Assembly (NCBI GenBank): GCA_030063045.1 | Contig: JAQSEB010000014.1 | Coordinates: 1,178,001 to 1,242,000, forward strand | DNA from: Pratylenchus scribneri | Lineage: Eukaryota > Nematoda > Chromadorea > Rhabditida > Pratylenchidae | DNA length: 64,000 nucleotides | Reading direction: 5' to 3' | Translations under genes and position numbers: made by a program | Shown: positions 23,023 to 35,900 of the stretch, piece by piece | Layout of the letters: every line of letters starts with the position of its first letter | How positions within the stretch are numbered: the stretch's first letter is position 1 | Notes under the pieces: generated by a model | What the model was told of the DNA's origin: nothing | Database searches by the model: none | The model's input: the letters and a program-made list of their open reading frames with translations, nothing else

Positions 23023-24531
23023 CTAACTTCTTTGGGAAATGATATTCGCAATTTGTTCAGCTGTGGTCATTGATTGTGATTGATTATTTGTCGATGTTGT
23101 GGTGGTGATTGCCCACAATTTGCGCAACAATGCCACCCTCCAATGCCCAGTCCCATTTCCATTTGATTCTTCCTCATCTACACAAAAGTGTAATTAATAT
23201 ATAAAAATACAATGCGACTTTTTTGCCTGACAAAAAAGGTTGAAGCTTGAGGCAAATTTTGTGCAAAAAAAGAATTCAGAATTCTTAAATAAAATTTTTA
23301 GATTTCTTTTATAATTCAGTGATGTGCCATTCGATAGTCCACACAAAAAAACATTTATATGTATTTTTTAAATTAATCCATTGGGCACCGAATTATAGGC
23401 TAAAAACCTTAGGACCACAAAAAAAGCCATAATTCAACAAGATTATGGCCAAGCCCGCCTTAAACTCCTACATATCGTTAGCCCCTAGAACCCATGTCGC
23501 CCCTATTATAACCCTAAAATAGTTTTATTTGAGAATTTTTTTGCATCAAATTTGCCTCAAAATTCGGCCTGTTTTGCCAGGTAAATAAGCTTTTTGGCTA
23601 TTTAAATTCAATTTAAACTGACCAATTGGCCCAATGTCCACCAAATCTGCATAAATTGCTTCCATCCGACGACTTTGAATGAAATGGGAGCGCACAAGGC
23701 AATGGCCACAATCATCCGCAAATCGCACTTTTTTCTTCTCACCGCCGCTGCCATCCTCCCTTTCGCCTTTTGGTGCCATCAAAATTGATTTGCCACTTTC
23801 GACGAGAGATGACCTCAATGAATTTGTACTGTCCAATTCCTTAAGAGGATGGATGATTGGGGTTAATGATTTTGAATGAAGAAAATGATTTTAAGTGTTT
23901 GAACACCCTAAAAGTACGTTTCACTTAAATTCAATTTTGTTTTCTCCAAATTTCATCCCTCCCCCATAATTCTAATTTGACCTTTCCCTAATAAAAATAA
24001 TCACAAGACCAAATAAAATAAAACATTAAATCCCATCAATCATCTAATTCCAATTTACCCCTCAGGCAACCTTCAATTATTCCCATTTTTATTTTATTTT
24101 CCCATTTTTACCTTTTCCTCCTCTTTTCCATCATCGGTGCCCACAAAGCCAGAATCAGTGGAAATGGAAGAGGATGCGGATGGAGAATGTTGGGAAGAAG
24201 GCAAAAGAATGGCCAAATCGTCGTCGTCGACGGATGATTCAAAAAATGCAGGGGAATTCTTTTGTTGGCCAAATTGTTGTTGACCTTGACCAGATGGAAA
24301 TTGGAATTCATCCTCCGATTCGGAATCGGATGCTGGCGAAAAGACTGCAAAAATGATGAAGGAATTTGTGGAATGCAAAATTTTGCACTTACATTTGACA
24401 TTTTGATTGCGCACAAATTTTGGGAATGATGAACAATTTTGTTGCTTTGTCAATGATGATTCTTTGACCGGTGAAATTATGAATCGAGCAATTTGGCAAG
24501 TGGATGGATCCTTGCAAGCATATCGGCACAT
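23023..24531 (-). CDS. Small disordered protein with a PP1-docking KVRF motif
   Basis: Four exons at about 24531-24393, 24344-24112, 23839-23623 and 23177-23023 join in phase to about 247 aa. The introns have good GT/AG ends (GTAAGT at 24392). The N-terminus has CRYACKDPSTCQ, followed by an acidic Ser-rich stretch (SPASDSESEDEF, VDDDDLAIL) and many Ser/Gln. The recognisable element is KKKVRFADDCGHCL at about residue 163. KVRF followed by AD matches the RVxF docking motif found in regulatory subunits of protein phosphatase 1, such as the PPP1R3 glycogen-targeting family. I see no carbohydrate-binding CBM21 domain after it, so it is not a typical PPP1R3 protein. A role as a PP1 partner is inference. 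The start is the first ATG; a GTG three codons earlier was ignored. Confidence 0.5.
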
Positions 24532-24629
24532 TTTTTGCACAATTATAATTATTAATTAAGATTTATTCTGGAATTGAGATGGGGGAATAAAAAGAATTGT
24601 GGGGTGTGGATGACGCGTAGAATAAAATA

Positions 24630-25150
24630 AATGCGCGAAAATTGGGGGAGGAAACGTGTCTTTCTTCCTCCACAATCACATTGCAGTGAATCATAATGCC
24701 CTAAAGGCATGACACGATTTATTTAATATTTTATTTCGCAATTTTGAATGGCAAAATTGAATGTATGGAAATAGGAAAAATGAGTGAAAATTTTGGTATT
24801 TAAATGTGATAGGGCAGCAGGTGCATTTGGATGGAAAAGGAAAGAATATATACCTCAAAGTACTTAATTAATGAATAAAAGCAAAGCACAATGAACATTG
24901 CGCGAAAATTGGGGAAACGTGTCTTCTTCCTTCACAATGAATCATAAATGCCTGAAGCATGAAATGATTTATTTATTTTATTATTTTGCAATTTTGATGA
25001 CAAAATTAAATGAATGGGAATAGGAAAAATGATGAAAAATTTTCTGATGAGGCAGGTGCATTTGAATTGGAAAGGGAACTAAAACTAAAATATACCTCAA
25101 AAGCTCAAAGTACTTAATTAATGAATAAAAGCAAAGCACAATGAATATTG
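24630..25150. repeat. Diverged tandem duplication of about 260 bp
   Basis: The first copy runs from about 24635 (GCGCGAAAATTGGGG, AAACGTGTCTTTCTTCCTCC) to CAAAGTACTTAATTAATGAA near 24857-24900. The second copy begins again at GCGCGAAAATTGGGGAAACG near 24901 and ends with the same AATAAAAGCAAAGCACAATG near 25140. The second copy has small deletions. No coding sequence is involved. Confidence 0.5.
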
Positions 25151-25921
25151 TTCATCATTGGCGTGGCGGGGAGAGGGGAATGGAGTAAATGGTCGGTTTA
25201 TTAATTGCCCCTTTACGCATCCGCCCAAAGTCCACTCTAAAATTTGATCCTTCAAAGTACTCCCAAAAAATGGTTTTTTGGTCTCGACTCTCGACATTTT
25301 CCCATCTTCCATCAAAAATTTAGATTGTAAAATTGAAAAATTTGTGAAAGGAATAATTAATGGAGGGAAAGGTGGGTTTATATTTGTGAAGATAAGAAAA
25401 GGAAAGAGGCCATAAAAAGAGGCGAATTAATTTCGCTGAATTTACCATTTAGAATGGAGAAATGAATTATTATCAGCTTACAATTAGAAAAGAGATAAGC
25501 CAACCAAACAAATAATTTATAATTAATCCCCCAAAAATGGAAAAGAAGCCATGAATTTGAATTTTAAGATAGCAAAGGAATTCTGGGAAAAAGAACCAAT
25601 TATGGTCAAAAGAGAGAAATGAAGTGAGGGAGGAGTTTGAAAAATGGCCAAGAAATGGAGAAGAAGGCCTTTTAAAGCCTTTTTTTACACAACAACAAAA
25701 GTTCATTTTCAATGTGGGAATAAATATTTAGAAATGTAAAAATGATTAATGGATTTGGAATTGTCAGGTGGGTGGATGTGAATGAAAAGGAAAGAATGGA
25801 AGGATGGAAGGAAAAGGAAGGAAAAGGAACGTGTGACAAATAGCCTTGGGGGAGGGATTGGGAAATTATTTTAGAATGGATGGAATTATTTTTATTTTCC
25901 CATTGAAAATGGAAGGAATCT

Positions 25922-26612
25922 GCTGTTCTATTTTCATGTTTGTGACCATTTATGTCCTTGACAGCAATTAAAAGTAAAAATGTTGCCAAATGGTTTAGAA
26001 ATAAAGTGCAAAAGTGGGAGGATGGGAATTTGCTGATTATTTTTTTAAATGGAGGCCCTAATAATAAATTGAAGAAAGATTTTTGTTCATCTGTTAGAGT
26101 TAGATTAGTGTTTTCCAGAAAGAAATGTGTTTCACCACTTAGTTTGTGTTTTCCGGAAAGATTTATGTTTCACCACTTATTAGATTTGTATTTCATCATC
26201 CAATTAGATTTGTGTTTTCCGGAAAGAATTGTGTTTCATCCGGTTAGATTTGTGTTTTCCGGAAAAAATGTGTTTCATCCGGTTAGATTTGTGTTTTCCG
26301 GAAAGAAATGTGTTTCATCCGGTTAGATCTGTGTTTTCCGGAAAGAAATGTGTTTCATCCGATTAGATTTGTGTTTTCCGGAAAGAAATGTGTTTCATCC
26401 GGTTAGATTTGTGTTTTCCGGAAAGATCTGTGTTTCATCCGGCTAGATTTGTGTGGGATGAAAAGGATGGAATGAATCTGTTACTATTTTCATGTTTGTG
26501 CCCGTTTATGTCCTTGACAGCAATTAAAAGTAAAATTGTTGCCAAAAGGTTTAAAAATAAAATGCAAAAATATGAAGGAAATGGGGAAAAATTTGCTGAT
26601 AAATATTTCGGT
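25922..26612. repeat. Direct repeat (about 115 bp) flanking a 40-bp minisatellite
   Basis: TTTATGTCCTTGACAGCAAT plus the following TAAAAGTAAAA-TGTTGCCAAA occurs at about 25950-25996 and again at about 26505-26550, with similar flanks. Between them (about 26098-26457) lie eight or so 40-bp units, TGTGTTTCATCCGGTTAGAT followed by TTGTGTTTTCCGGAAAGAAA. The structure looks like a duplicated segment opened by minisatellite growth. Confidence 0.5.
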
Positions 26613-28178
26613 GAAATGAAAGTACCTATAATAAATTATAAATGGGATGGGATTGTTTTTGTTTTGAAGGAATTCGATGGGTGCATTCAATGAATGGAAT
26701 TGGAGTGGTTATTTTTGCAATCTTCCACTCATCCGATTATATTTATTTTCCACCTCTGAACATTGATGAATTGTGCAAACTTTGGGTATTATATATTGAC
26801 CAAAATGATGACGTACTGAATTTTGGCCTTTGTTTGAAAATTGATAAACTGCTTATTTACGGCGATGGTGGTGAGGGATGGGAAAATGCGGGAATTTGAT
26901 AAATGGCCTCGTGGTCATCGGTGTCGAGAATGGCGGGAAAATAGGAATTAAAAAGGAAGAATAGAAAATGGTTGGATGGGAATGTGCCAAACGGATGGAT
27001 GAATGAATGGTCGATGAACAGCAAATAAACCCGTCAAAAAGAATGGATGTGATGAAACGAAAACAATGGAAGGAAAGGAAATGGAAATGGATGCTTTTCC
27101 TCCAAAGAAGTCATTCCCGTCCCCTTCCAATGTGCCTCAATATCAATTTCATCCGTACCCCATACCACACACTTTAAGCCAGTTTCTTTTGTTTACCTTT
27201 ATCTAAACCCATAAAACCCTTCCATCCAAATTGATGTTTGCTCATTAGGAAATAAATGTCCATCCTCTAACTTCCTTAATGCCATAAAAACATCCGTCAG
27301 CAGTAGTTTTTTTTCTGTTAAAATTCTTTTCAAAAGCGCATAAATCATTTCCAAATCGATGAGTTTATTCAATTGAAAATTGTGCAAAAATTATAATAAA
27401 TCAAAAGAAATTAAAGAATTTGGATGAATTCATTGAATGTGAGGATTGGAATTGGAGTGGAGGAAAACTATTCATTTCAAAACTACGCGCAAAATTGAGG
27501 CAAATGAATTTTAAAAATAAAATAAAAATGAATGATACTCGGGATATTTTCAATTCAAAATTGTTTTTAATGCTTTTTTTTCTGAGTGAATGGGGAAAAT
27601 GGAGGCAAAATACGGGAAGTGAAGGGGCAAGAAAAACTGGCCAAAAATATAGGAAAAAATGAGGCAAGAATGATGGGGGGAATGAATAATGCCCGCGAAA
27701 AATTTACATTTTGTCATAAGTGAAAGAGCACAAAAAAGTGGTGATGTTTTGAGAAGGAAATGTTAAACGAAAATGGAATTTATATTGGCAGTCAAAATAG
27801 TGCACATTCATTCAAAGTTGGCCAAATATTCCCAATACAATTTTTTATCATTCAAATTAAGCCAAATTTGAATTTATGGACAAAATGATTTATAATCAAC
27901 CATATTTAAAGAAGGCAATATAAAATGGCCAAAATGAGCATCCAAAGAGGTCAACGGAAATATAGACAAAATTGGGTGAATAAAAAAAATGAAGAAAGGA
28001 TATACAAAATAAAGCCATATGGTATTCAAAAGAAAAAGCGGCGCGAAGTGTGGGTCGCTGGTTGATTGAGGATTTTGGGAGGAATAAAAAATATTGACAA
28101 TAAAAGTGTTATTTTATAGAATCGATGACCCAATTTCATTTCCTTTCATTCATTCATTCAGCATTTGATCTCCTCAAA
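26613..28178. other. Stretch without a supported gene
   Basis: Short open segments exist (plus strand 26642-26899; minus strand 27199-27387, MHNFQLNKLIDLEMIYALL) and have a mildly protein-like composition. I could not join them to other exons or recognise a family. The 3' flank of the BED-finger gene lies at the right end. Confidence 0.5.
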
Positions 28179-31100
28179 TCAACCATCATTGTTATTGGCG
28201 GTTTCAATGAAGCTCTAAAAATGAAAGGAATAAATTAATATTCAAAAATTATTTTATTATTCCCACCCTTGGAATATTCTGAATTAGATTGGTGGCCATT
28301 TGTGTTAACCGGGCCAATTCTTCGGCATCTTTCAGCTTCAAATGAGCCTGTTGACCGTGACCGCCATTATCCCCGCATATTGTCGACGATTCTTCATCAT
28401 GGAATCCACTTTCATCGGCACTGCTAGACGGTGAAATGACCGAATTGTTGGAAATTGATGGGGTTGAGAGCACTGGAGAAGTTGCTGATTGGCCGGTGGA
28501 TGAAGAATGGGAGGCGGAAATGTTGGATGAAGAAGATGAGGCACATGAAGAGTTCAACAGATTCATTGAATGGCCAACAGCAGCAGCCATAGCAGATTGA
28601 TGGGCAACAACAAAGGGTAGACCGAATGGACTGAAAAAATATTTTGAATACCTATTTAATTTAGTAAATTGTCGAAAATAAGCATCTGCTTCAAAAATAA
28701 AAGGAAAATAAAAATAAAGCAAGAAAGATTTGTATTTCATCCGGTTAGATTTCTGTTTTACGGAAAGATTTGTGTTTCATTAAATTAAATTTGTGTTTTC
28801 CGGATAGATTTGTGTTTCATTAAATTAGATTTGTTTTCCGGAAAAATTTGTGTTTCATTAAATTAGATTTGTGTTTTCCGGAAAGATTTGTGTTTCGTTA
28901 AATTAGATTTGCTTTCCGGAAAGATTTGTGTTTCATTAAATTAGATTTGTGTTTTCCGGAAAGATTTGTGTTTCATTAAATTAGATTTGTTTTCCGGAAA
29001 GATTTGTGTTTCATTAAATTAGATTTGTGTTTTCCGGATAGATTTGTGTTTCATTAAATTAGATTTGTGTTTTCCAGAAAGATTTGTGTTTCATTAAATT
29101 AGATTTGTGTTTTCCGGAAAGATTTGTGTTTCATTAAATTAGATTTGTGTTTTCCGGAAAGATTTGTGTTTTTATTAAATTAAATTTGTGTTTTCCGGAA
29201 AGATTTGTGTTTCATTAGATTAGATTTGTGTTTTCCGGTTAGTTTGTGTTTCATCCAATAGATTTGTGTTTTCCGGAAAGATTTCTATTTCATCCGGTTA
29301 GAGTTGTATTTTCCGTAGATTTGTGTTTTCCGGTTAGTTTGTGTTTTCCAGTTAGAAAATGAAAATTGATGATTAGTATTTCAATTTATATGGAATCACA
29401 TATAAAAATAAGTAAAATGGCATTGACAGAAAACATTCTAATTATCCGATTTAATTTTATTGCATTGTTAGATTTTATAAATCTTATATATAACTCACTT
29501 ATTCCGTTGCATTTCTCCCCGGAAATGGGCCAATTGTTCAAATTGACGGGCCACCCGTGGAATAATTTCATTGCGGAATTGTTCTTTGGATGGCATTTGA
29601 TAATTTGGAATGATGGAATGAATGAACTGGCGGAATGCAATTCGATCGAGCAAAAATTCGGTGTTATCAACGAGAAACATGGCTGCCATCTGTCCAATTA
29701 AAATAATATTATCTTTTTTGACAACTTTCGACCAACTTGTTCACTAATTCGTGCCGATTCTCTCCCATTCTCATCAATCATCATTTTCGGATGCAAATTT
29801 TGGGGCACAGTTGGGGCTGCCGTTGACTTTCTCGATCTTTTCCCACCATTTGTTGTTGCCATTTTTGGTGTTATTCCTGCCATTTTTTCTGTTGGTGCCA
29901 TTCCCGGTTCCGCCAATTCCTCAAAATATTTCCAAATTCCCTTGGATGGGCCAAAATAAATTCCCATTCCCACCTCTTTTCGCCGTTTTGGTGGTTCCCG
30001 AAAATGCTCGACGACATTTTGTTGTTGGATGATTCCGCCATTGGCTGGGCCATTTCCTCCTTCACCGCCTTCCTCCATTATTGTTCGTTTCCCAGCATTC
30101 GGCTGAGGATGTCCTTGGCCGTGTCCCCCTCCATCCAATATTCCCGTAGGCCCAATCATTTCCTTCTTCTTTTGTTGCCGTTCAATGCTGGTTGGTCGAT
30201 TCATCGTTTTGAAATTCTCGATCTGGTAAAAATGGATAAAAAGATTAGAAAGGAACTAAACAGCTAGATGGTTCAATATATAAATTTAGCTTATTATAAT
30301 TGACTTTCATATTTATGTTGCAGCTAATTTTGAATTAAAACCGATTTTGATTTCAATATCTTCTAATTATGGCAAATCCTTAATCTATGGCTCAATCGAT
30401 TCATTAATGGTCGGTTTTTGTTTATTGGATTTCAATCTCAAATTGATTTGGTTGGTCTGAACCTAAATTAAAATTTTGGGTTTAAAACCGATTTAATATT
30501 TTCTAAATTTAATAAATTTGTCCATAAATTAATGCTCAATAATTCCTATGTGCTGATGAGATATGATCATTGATCAAAAACTATAGTGTTGCACTATACT
30601 ATTTTTGATCAGTGGAAATTAAAATCAGATGCAAAATATAAATTCAAATTTGATGCCTGTTCAAAAAATTGTCTCTGTTCCATCGGCAATTGAGCGGCAA
30701 CAGCAATTTGCGGCAATATTTGTGGCCCATTGCTGTCCCTTTAATTTATCAATTAATTTTCATTTCACAATTTTATGACCACCCACCGATTCTCCGGACT
30801 AATTAGCGATTCCACCGAATGTTTTGGCGCAACCATTGTTGGCGAGATGTCAGATGGATTTTCCAATGCAGAAAGGAATTTCTCAAATTCTTGGATTGCC
30901 TCCGATGGGTTATCAAATTGGATGCCAAGTTGGCGCAAATATTCCTCGCGCATTGGGCTATCTGCTGAAACTGATGAATGGGACAATTTAATGTTTTTTG
31001 TTAAATTCTATTTATAATTTTGGTACCTGTGCCGTTTGTAGGTATGCCATTTTTGGGTCAACTGAGTGAGTAAAGTGAAGGGTCCCCATGGGTCATTCAA

Positions 31101-32478
31101 GGATAGGATAACATTTACGATAACACCTAATGAAATGACCCTAACCTAACCCTAATCCTGTTGACCAATAGGGGGTAGTTCCCTTCAATTTTTCTTTTTT
31201 CAACAAAAAAGAGGATATAAACGACACAAGTACTGTAATTACCACCTACCATTCTTCAACGCTTTCAACCATCTAGCCTTCTGCAATTCAATATGTTGTT
31301 CGTGGTGACAACTCTTCAGATGGCGGATCATTCCAGTTGTGCTAAAATTTGATAATATCGATTAATTTGTGCCAATTTCTGGCCTACCTGCTATTTGTTG
31401 CTTTAATTGTTTTTTGGCAAATTGAGCAGGTGGCCGCCTGTTCTCCATCCGGTCTTTGCGTGAAAAATCGCCAAACTTCTGCGGTCTTTGCCGATGAGCC
31501 GCCAACCCGTGGCCGTCGTTGTTGTTGGGGTCGAGATGGGCCATCAATGTTGTTATTGTTGACTTCTTCATCATTTTCACCCAAAATTGGCGATTCATTC
31601 CCTCCTCCATTCATTATTCCATCATTCAGCTCATTTTTGATGTTCATTGGATTCTGCTGAAATGGCAAAAATATTAATATATTAGAATGGTATTTGTTGA
31701 AAAGTATTTAATTTGTCTAAAAACATTCCGTGATCTGCATCGAAAAATAATTATTTTCTTTAAGGCTAAATAACTTGGCCAAATAATAGGCTTCTTTAAT
31801 ATTCCTATTTCCCGAACTCCCTCCTATCTCCTAAATCCAATCATAATCCTATAACCCAAATAGCAATTATGGTCAAATATGGATTCAAAGAAAAAAAAAC
31901 AATTTTTTTGAAATTTCTTGATAAATTAAATTCTTTTTAAATTGGCAAATTTACCCCCTCAATTCCGATGCCAATTTCTTCGGCCAAATTTGCCACTAAA
32001 TCCGATGTTTCTTCGCCATCTTCATCCTCCTTCTTCAACAATCCTCCATCAAATGTTCCTTCATTCCTTTCGCCTCCTGAATTCAGACCAATTTGTTGGC
32101 CACCAAACAATGCTTGTTGCAGCAATAATGCTGGATTCTGTTGAGGAGGCAAAGAATTGTTGTGAGCGGATGTTCTGCTGAGCAAATGTTGAATTGTTGC
32201 GGTCAAATTGAAGGGAGGAGGCAACCGAATATTTGTGTTAATTTGTTGCTAAAATCAAATAGTTCAATTTGGAACAATAGATAAATGTCCCCATGTCCTA
32301 CCTGTGGTTGAAATAATGCCGCCGCAGCCGCATTTGCAACATTTTGAGGCGTATTTATTGCTTGTTGGTTTCTGGCCAAAAAATTTGTCCAAAATTCCAA
32401 CGGAAAAAGTGGATTATCCGAAGATGGAGGAATGTTCCTTTGTTGTTGATCCGCTGCTTTTGACTCGTTTATGTTCAT
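28179..32478 (-). CDS. BED-type zinc-finger protein with hAT-derived-like C-terminal part
   Basis: Exons at about 32478-32302, 32248-31955, 31656-31388, 31341-31250, 30964-30787, 30738-30675, 30222-29735, 29689-29499, 28630-28255 and a short last exon ending 28179. The N-terminus is Gln/Asn-rich. A BED finger follows across a splice: AEVWRFFTQR, CSIC, KATNSSTTGMIRHLKSCH, with the C-x2-C and H-x4-H ligands present. Next come an acidic segment, a Gly/Pro/Lys-rich linker with PKRRK, then the segment DRIAFRQFIHSIIPNYQMPS. The last resembles the region after the BED finger in hAT-transposase-derived ZBED proteins (a pro-NYQ-pro pattern). The tail is Ser-rich with a short helix. A DNA-binding regulator is the likely role; nematode BED-3 is one candidate relative, not proven. 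One intron seems to start with GC (ACAG|GCATCA, about 30674). Confidence 0.5.
28733..29352. repeat. 37-40-bp minisatellite in a BED-gene intron
   Basis: The unit GATTTGTGTTTCATTAAATTA followed by GATTTGTGTTTTCCGGAAA repeats about 15 times, with some units lacking GTG (GATTTGTTTTCC). It lies in the 0.87-kb intron between the exons at 29499 and 28630. It shares TTTGTGTTTCAT and TTCCGGAAAG with the arrays at 12727 and 26098. Confidence 0.5.
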
Positions 32479-32931
32479 TTTTTAAAGCTGATGAATGATG
32501 ATAAAATGTTTTTATAGATTTGTTTTAAAATTTTAACTTGTTCTAAAACTTGCAATTTTATAAAATTTTATGGGAAATTTTTATAAGGATAAGGGAAAAT
32601 TTGGATATTGGGATCAAGAAAATTTTGACAATTATTTGAATTTATATATGACAAAAAAGAGATGAAGGTGGGATTGGATTTGCGCATGAACTATTCAAAA
32701 CAACAAAAAAGCAGCATTCAATTCAGAATCAGTCGCATCTTCCCTGCCTGCTGGTCCCAGTCGTTCCCAAAGCCCAAAAAGCCGAACAACAAGTCAAAAG
32801 CAAGTTGGTCGTTTTGTGATCATCGCAAGACGGAGGGAGCGCGCTTATATGTAATAAAGGAAAGCCAAAATTGGGGGACGAGATGCGAGGATGATTAGAA
32901 GGAATAAGGAAAAGGTGAAATGAAAGGAGGT

Positions 32932-35900
32932 GGGGGGGGGGGGGGGGGGGGAATGTGGGCCGATTTGGATTGGATTGGATCGACACAAGCATTGAAGGAA
33001 AAAGGTGGAGAAGAAGCAATGGAGGAAAACAAGATTTGGGTCGCATCAAAAAACGAGGATGATTAGGCCGAAAGGGGGCAAAAGCTGCTGACGAGCTTTG
33101 CGCAGGAGGAGGAGGATCCAGCCGTGAACGAACGACGACGATGACTTGGCCGGTGGGCAATCGGGACAATGTGCGAAGGGAGGGGGGGGGGGGGGGGCAC
33201 GGGATGAGGGATGGACCAAAACGCTTCATTGCATGCTTGTTTGGAGCTCATCCACCCTTCCCCTTCGCATTCATCTTTTTGGCCCTTTTTCACGTTCATA
33301 AAAAGGATGGGGGATGTGATGGAGGGCGGCGGGAAGAAAAAGCCTCGAGGGGAAGGATCTGGTTTTGGCGATGTCCAAATGGAATTGGGGATGAGCGAAT
33401 TGTTGGCTGATGAACGATGTGGGAAAGGGGGTTGGAGGGATTAGCTCGAGGAGGCCCAAAAGCATTGGCTTTGGCTGAATGAATGAATGGAAGGAAGGAC
33501 ATAAAAGAAGAAGGAATGAATTGGGGGGGGGGGGGGGAATGGCCTGATGCGGCGTAATGGCCGACCATGGAAAAAGCCGAATTGGGGGGGGGGGGGAAGG
33601 GAAGGGAAGGCGATGAAGCGAACGGGAGCAGGAAAGTGTGTCATTAGGCTTTGGATTTTGGAATGAAGGAATCAGGATTTATGGAGGCCTGGGCCGAAAT
33701 GGTATTTTATTTTGGGTTGAATTCCCACTAACAAAGATTCAAATAGGCAATTTGTGCTCCTTTTTTGGGAAATGTTGCTTTTGAACTTGACTTTTTTATG
33801 GGGTGGTTTTTGACTGTTTTGTGAAGATTGGCTTGCAAAGATGCGGAGATTTATACTCGCGAAGAATTGGGAAAGTGCTTGAAAGCAACAAATCGAGTCG
33901 AGTGCCGAACCGGGCGGATCATAGACGCATTGGTGGGTGGCGGATTTTCATTGACTTTGAGTGAGAGGAGGGCTCCGGTATGGGTAATTAGCTGGGTTGG
34001 CGAGAAGAGGCGAATATTCAGCCCCTTTTCGGGTACTTTTTGTTCATGTTTTTAGCCCGAACCTTCATATTCATGAACAATTGTTCTCCCCAATTTCGCT
34101 TTTGTCCGCCCCAAAACCCTTAACCACCAAGAGGGGTAATTTGCAATGAATGCGAATATAATCAAGCTTAAGAGGGGTGGACATGGGAATGGATATTGGT
34201 GGATTGGATTATTGTCAGCCGATCCGGCGACATTGCCGCCTACCAAAAGGGGAGGAGGAAAACAAGGAATTTTGAGCCTATCTACCTATCAAGATTTGTA
34301 CCGAAAATGGCAACTTGGCTTTAGTTTATTAGCCTTTTTAGAACATCAGCCGGATTTTGGCCTAGCAAAACTAAACAAATCGGTGAGTTTTTAAAAGTGG
34401 AGGGAAGAAGATTGCCTCGAGGCAATAAAACAAGCCTTGAGGACATTTTGGTATAGAATAAATGAGGAGGAGATTGAGGCAATGGAATGAATTGGGGTGG
34501 GGGGGGGGGAGGGGAGGAGATGTGATTGAGGATCGCGCCCGAGGATTGTAAAGCATTGGAGGATAAGGAGGAGTATGGAATTGGGGGGACAAGGAACGGG
34601 TTTTCCGGCAGCCACACAATTTTTGTCTCCGGGGCTTGTGCTTCCACCAAAATTTCCACAACGCTATTGGGGTGGATTTTTGTGTGAGATTCTTAAGAAG
34701 GAGGGGGAAAATGGGACAGCCGAAAGAACTGACTGGAATTGTTGTTGGAATTGGGGAAAAGCCAAAAGCCAATGTCGACTTTTTGTGCATTCATTCGACG
34801 ACGGCGCGAGGAGTGGAAAAATGAACGGGCCATTTGGTAGGATGATGAGTTTTGGGAGGTGGATGAAGCGAAATCGGCGGCTTTTGAACTGAACTGGATT
34901 TAGAGGAAATTGAGTCGAAAATTTGAACAGAGCACTAAAAGAGCATTCCCATTTTTTGTTTCAAAAAAAAAAAACAATTGCCCCTCTTTTTTGAACATTT
35001 CCCTCGGTTTTTTTCCTATTTGGGTTTTTTCCTGACAGTCGACCCAATTCTAGGTTGGCATCTCAAAATGGGGTGAAATGGATGGGATGGAAGCGCAAGA
35101 CAATTTGGGGAAGGCTGGCAGCAACAGAGTGAGGGGAACAAAGGGCCCATAAATCAGTGGAAGGCCGGGAGGAGGATCGAGTCAAGTTGGCAAGACGAAA
35201 AAGGGTGGATGAAGAAGGAGGGTTAAAAGATGTTGGGACGAAGATGGCGAGAAAATTGTGGACGGGAAATTTGCAGGGATTAATGCGAATTTAGGAGGAA
35301 GGATTGAATTGAATTAATGGGGATTGGATGGTGGGATGGAGGGAATAAATAAATGGTGTTGAACAAAAATTGGGAGGGTGAAAATGAACAGCGGAATTGA
35401 GAAGGGTGGCAGGTTTTTTGGAAAATGAATTTGGAATGGAAAATGAATTGGCAGAAATATATGCGATTTGGATATAGCCAGCGGCGAATTCCAAATATGT
35501 GAATGTTCGCGCGATCGTCAAGGTTTTGGCCAGGACGAAAGGTAAAAAAAGGGGAAAATGCTCTGGATTTTGGCGGAAATTGTGCGCGTTCTCTAAAGTA
35601 GAATGCTTTTTTTTGGGAGGATTGCATAAAAAGAGCCAAAAATGATTGATTAAGGCCGCGATCCACTTTTATTGGATAAAAATGATTGAAAGTGAGATTG
35701 ATGGGACTAATCTTTTTATTCTGAATTTATTGTTTGGTTAAAGCCGGAACTTATCGCAAGAAAAAGCCGGCCACCAAACGATGGGGAGGGGCGACTGTTC
35801 GCGATTTTGGCTGACTGTTGAGGATGGGAAAAACCTCCCTTTACCGGCTCAAAAGAGGGGGAAGAAAAAGCCGCCACTGATCCGGTTGAGGACGGCTTCG

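Noticed and set aside
27199..27387. 62-aa minus frame with helical composition
   Set aside because: Isolated, with the stop a few bases before a possible donor. I could not link it to the BED-finger gene downstream.
31130..31160. Telomere-like CCCTAACCTAACCCTAA
   Set aside because: Too short and not the usual nematode TTAGGC repeat.
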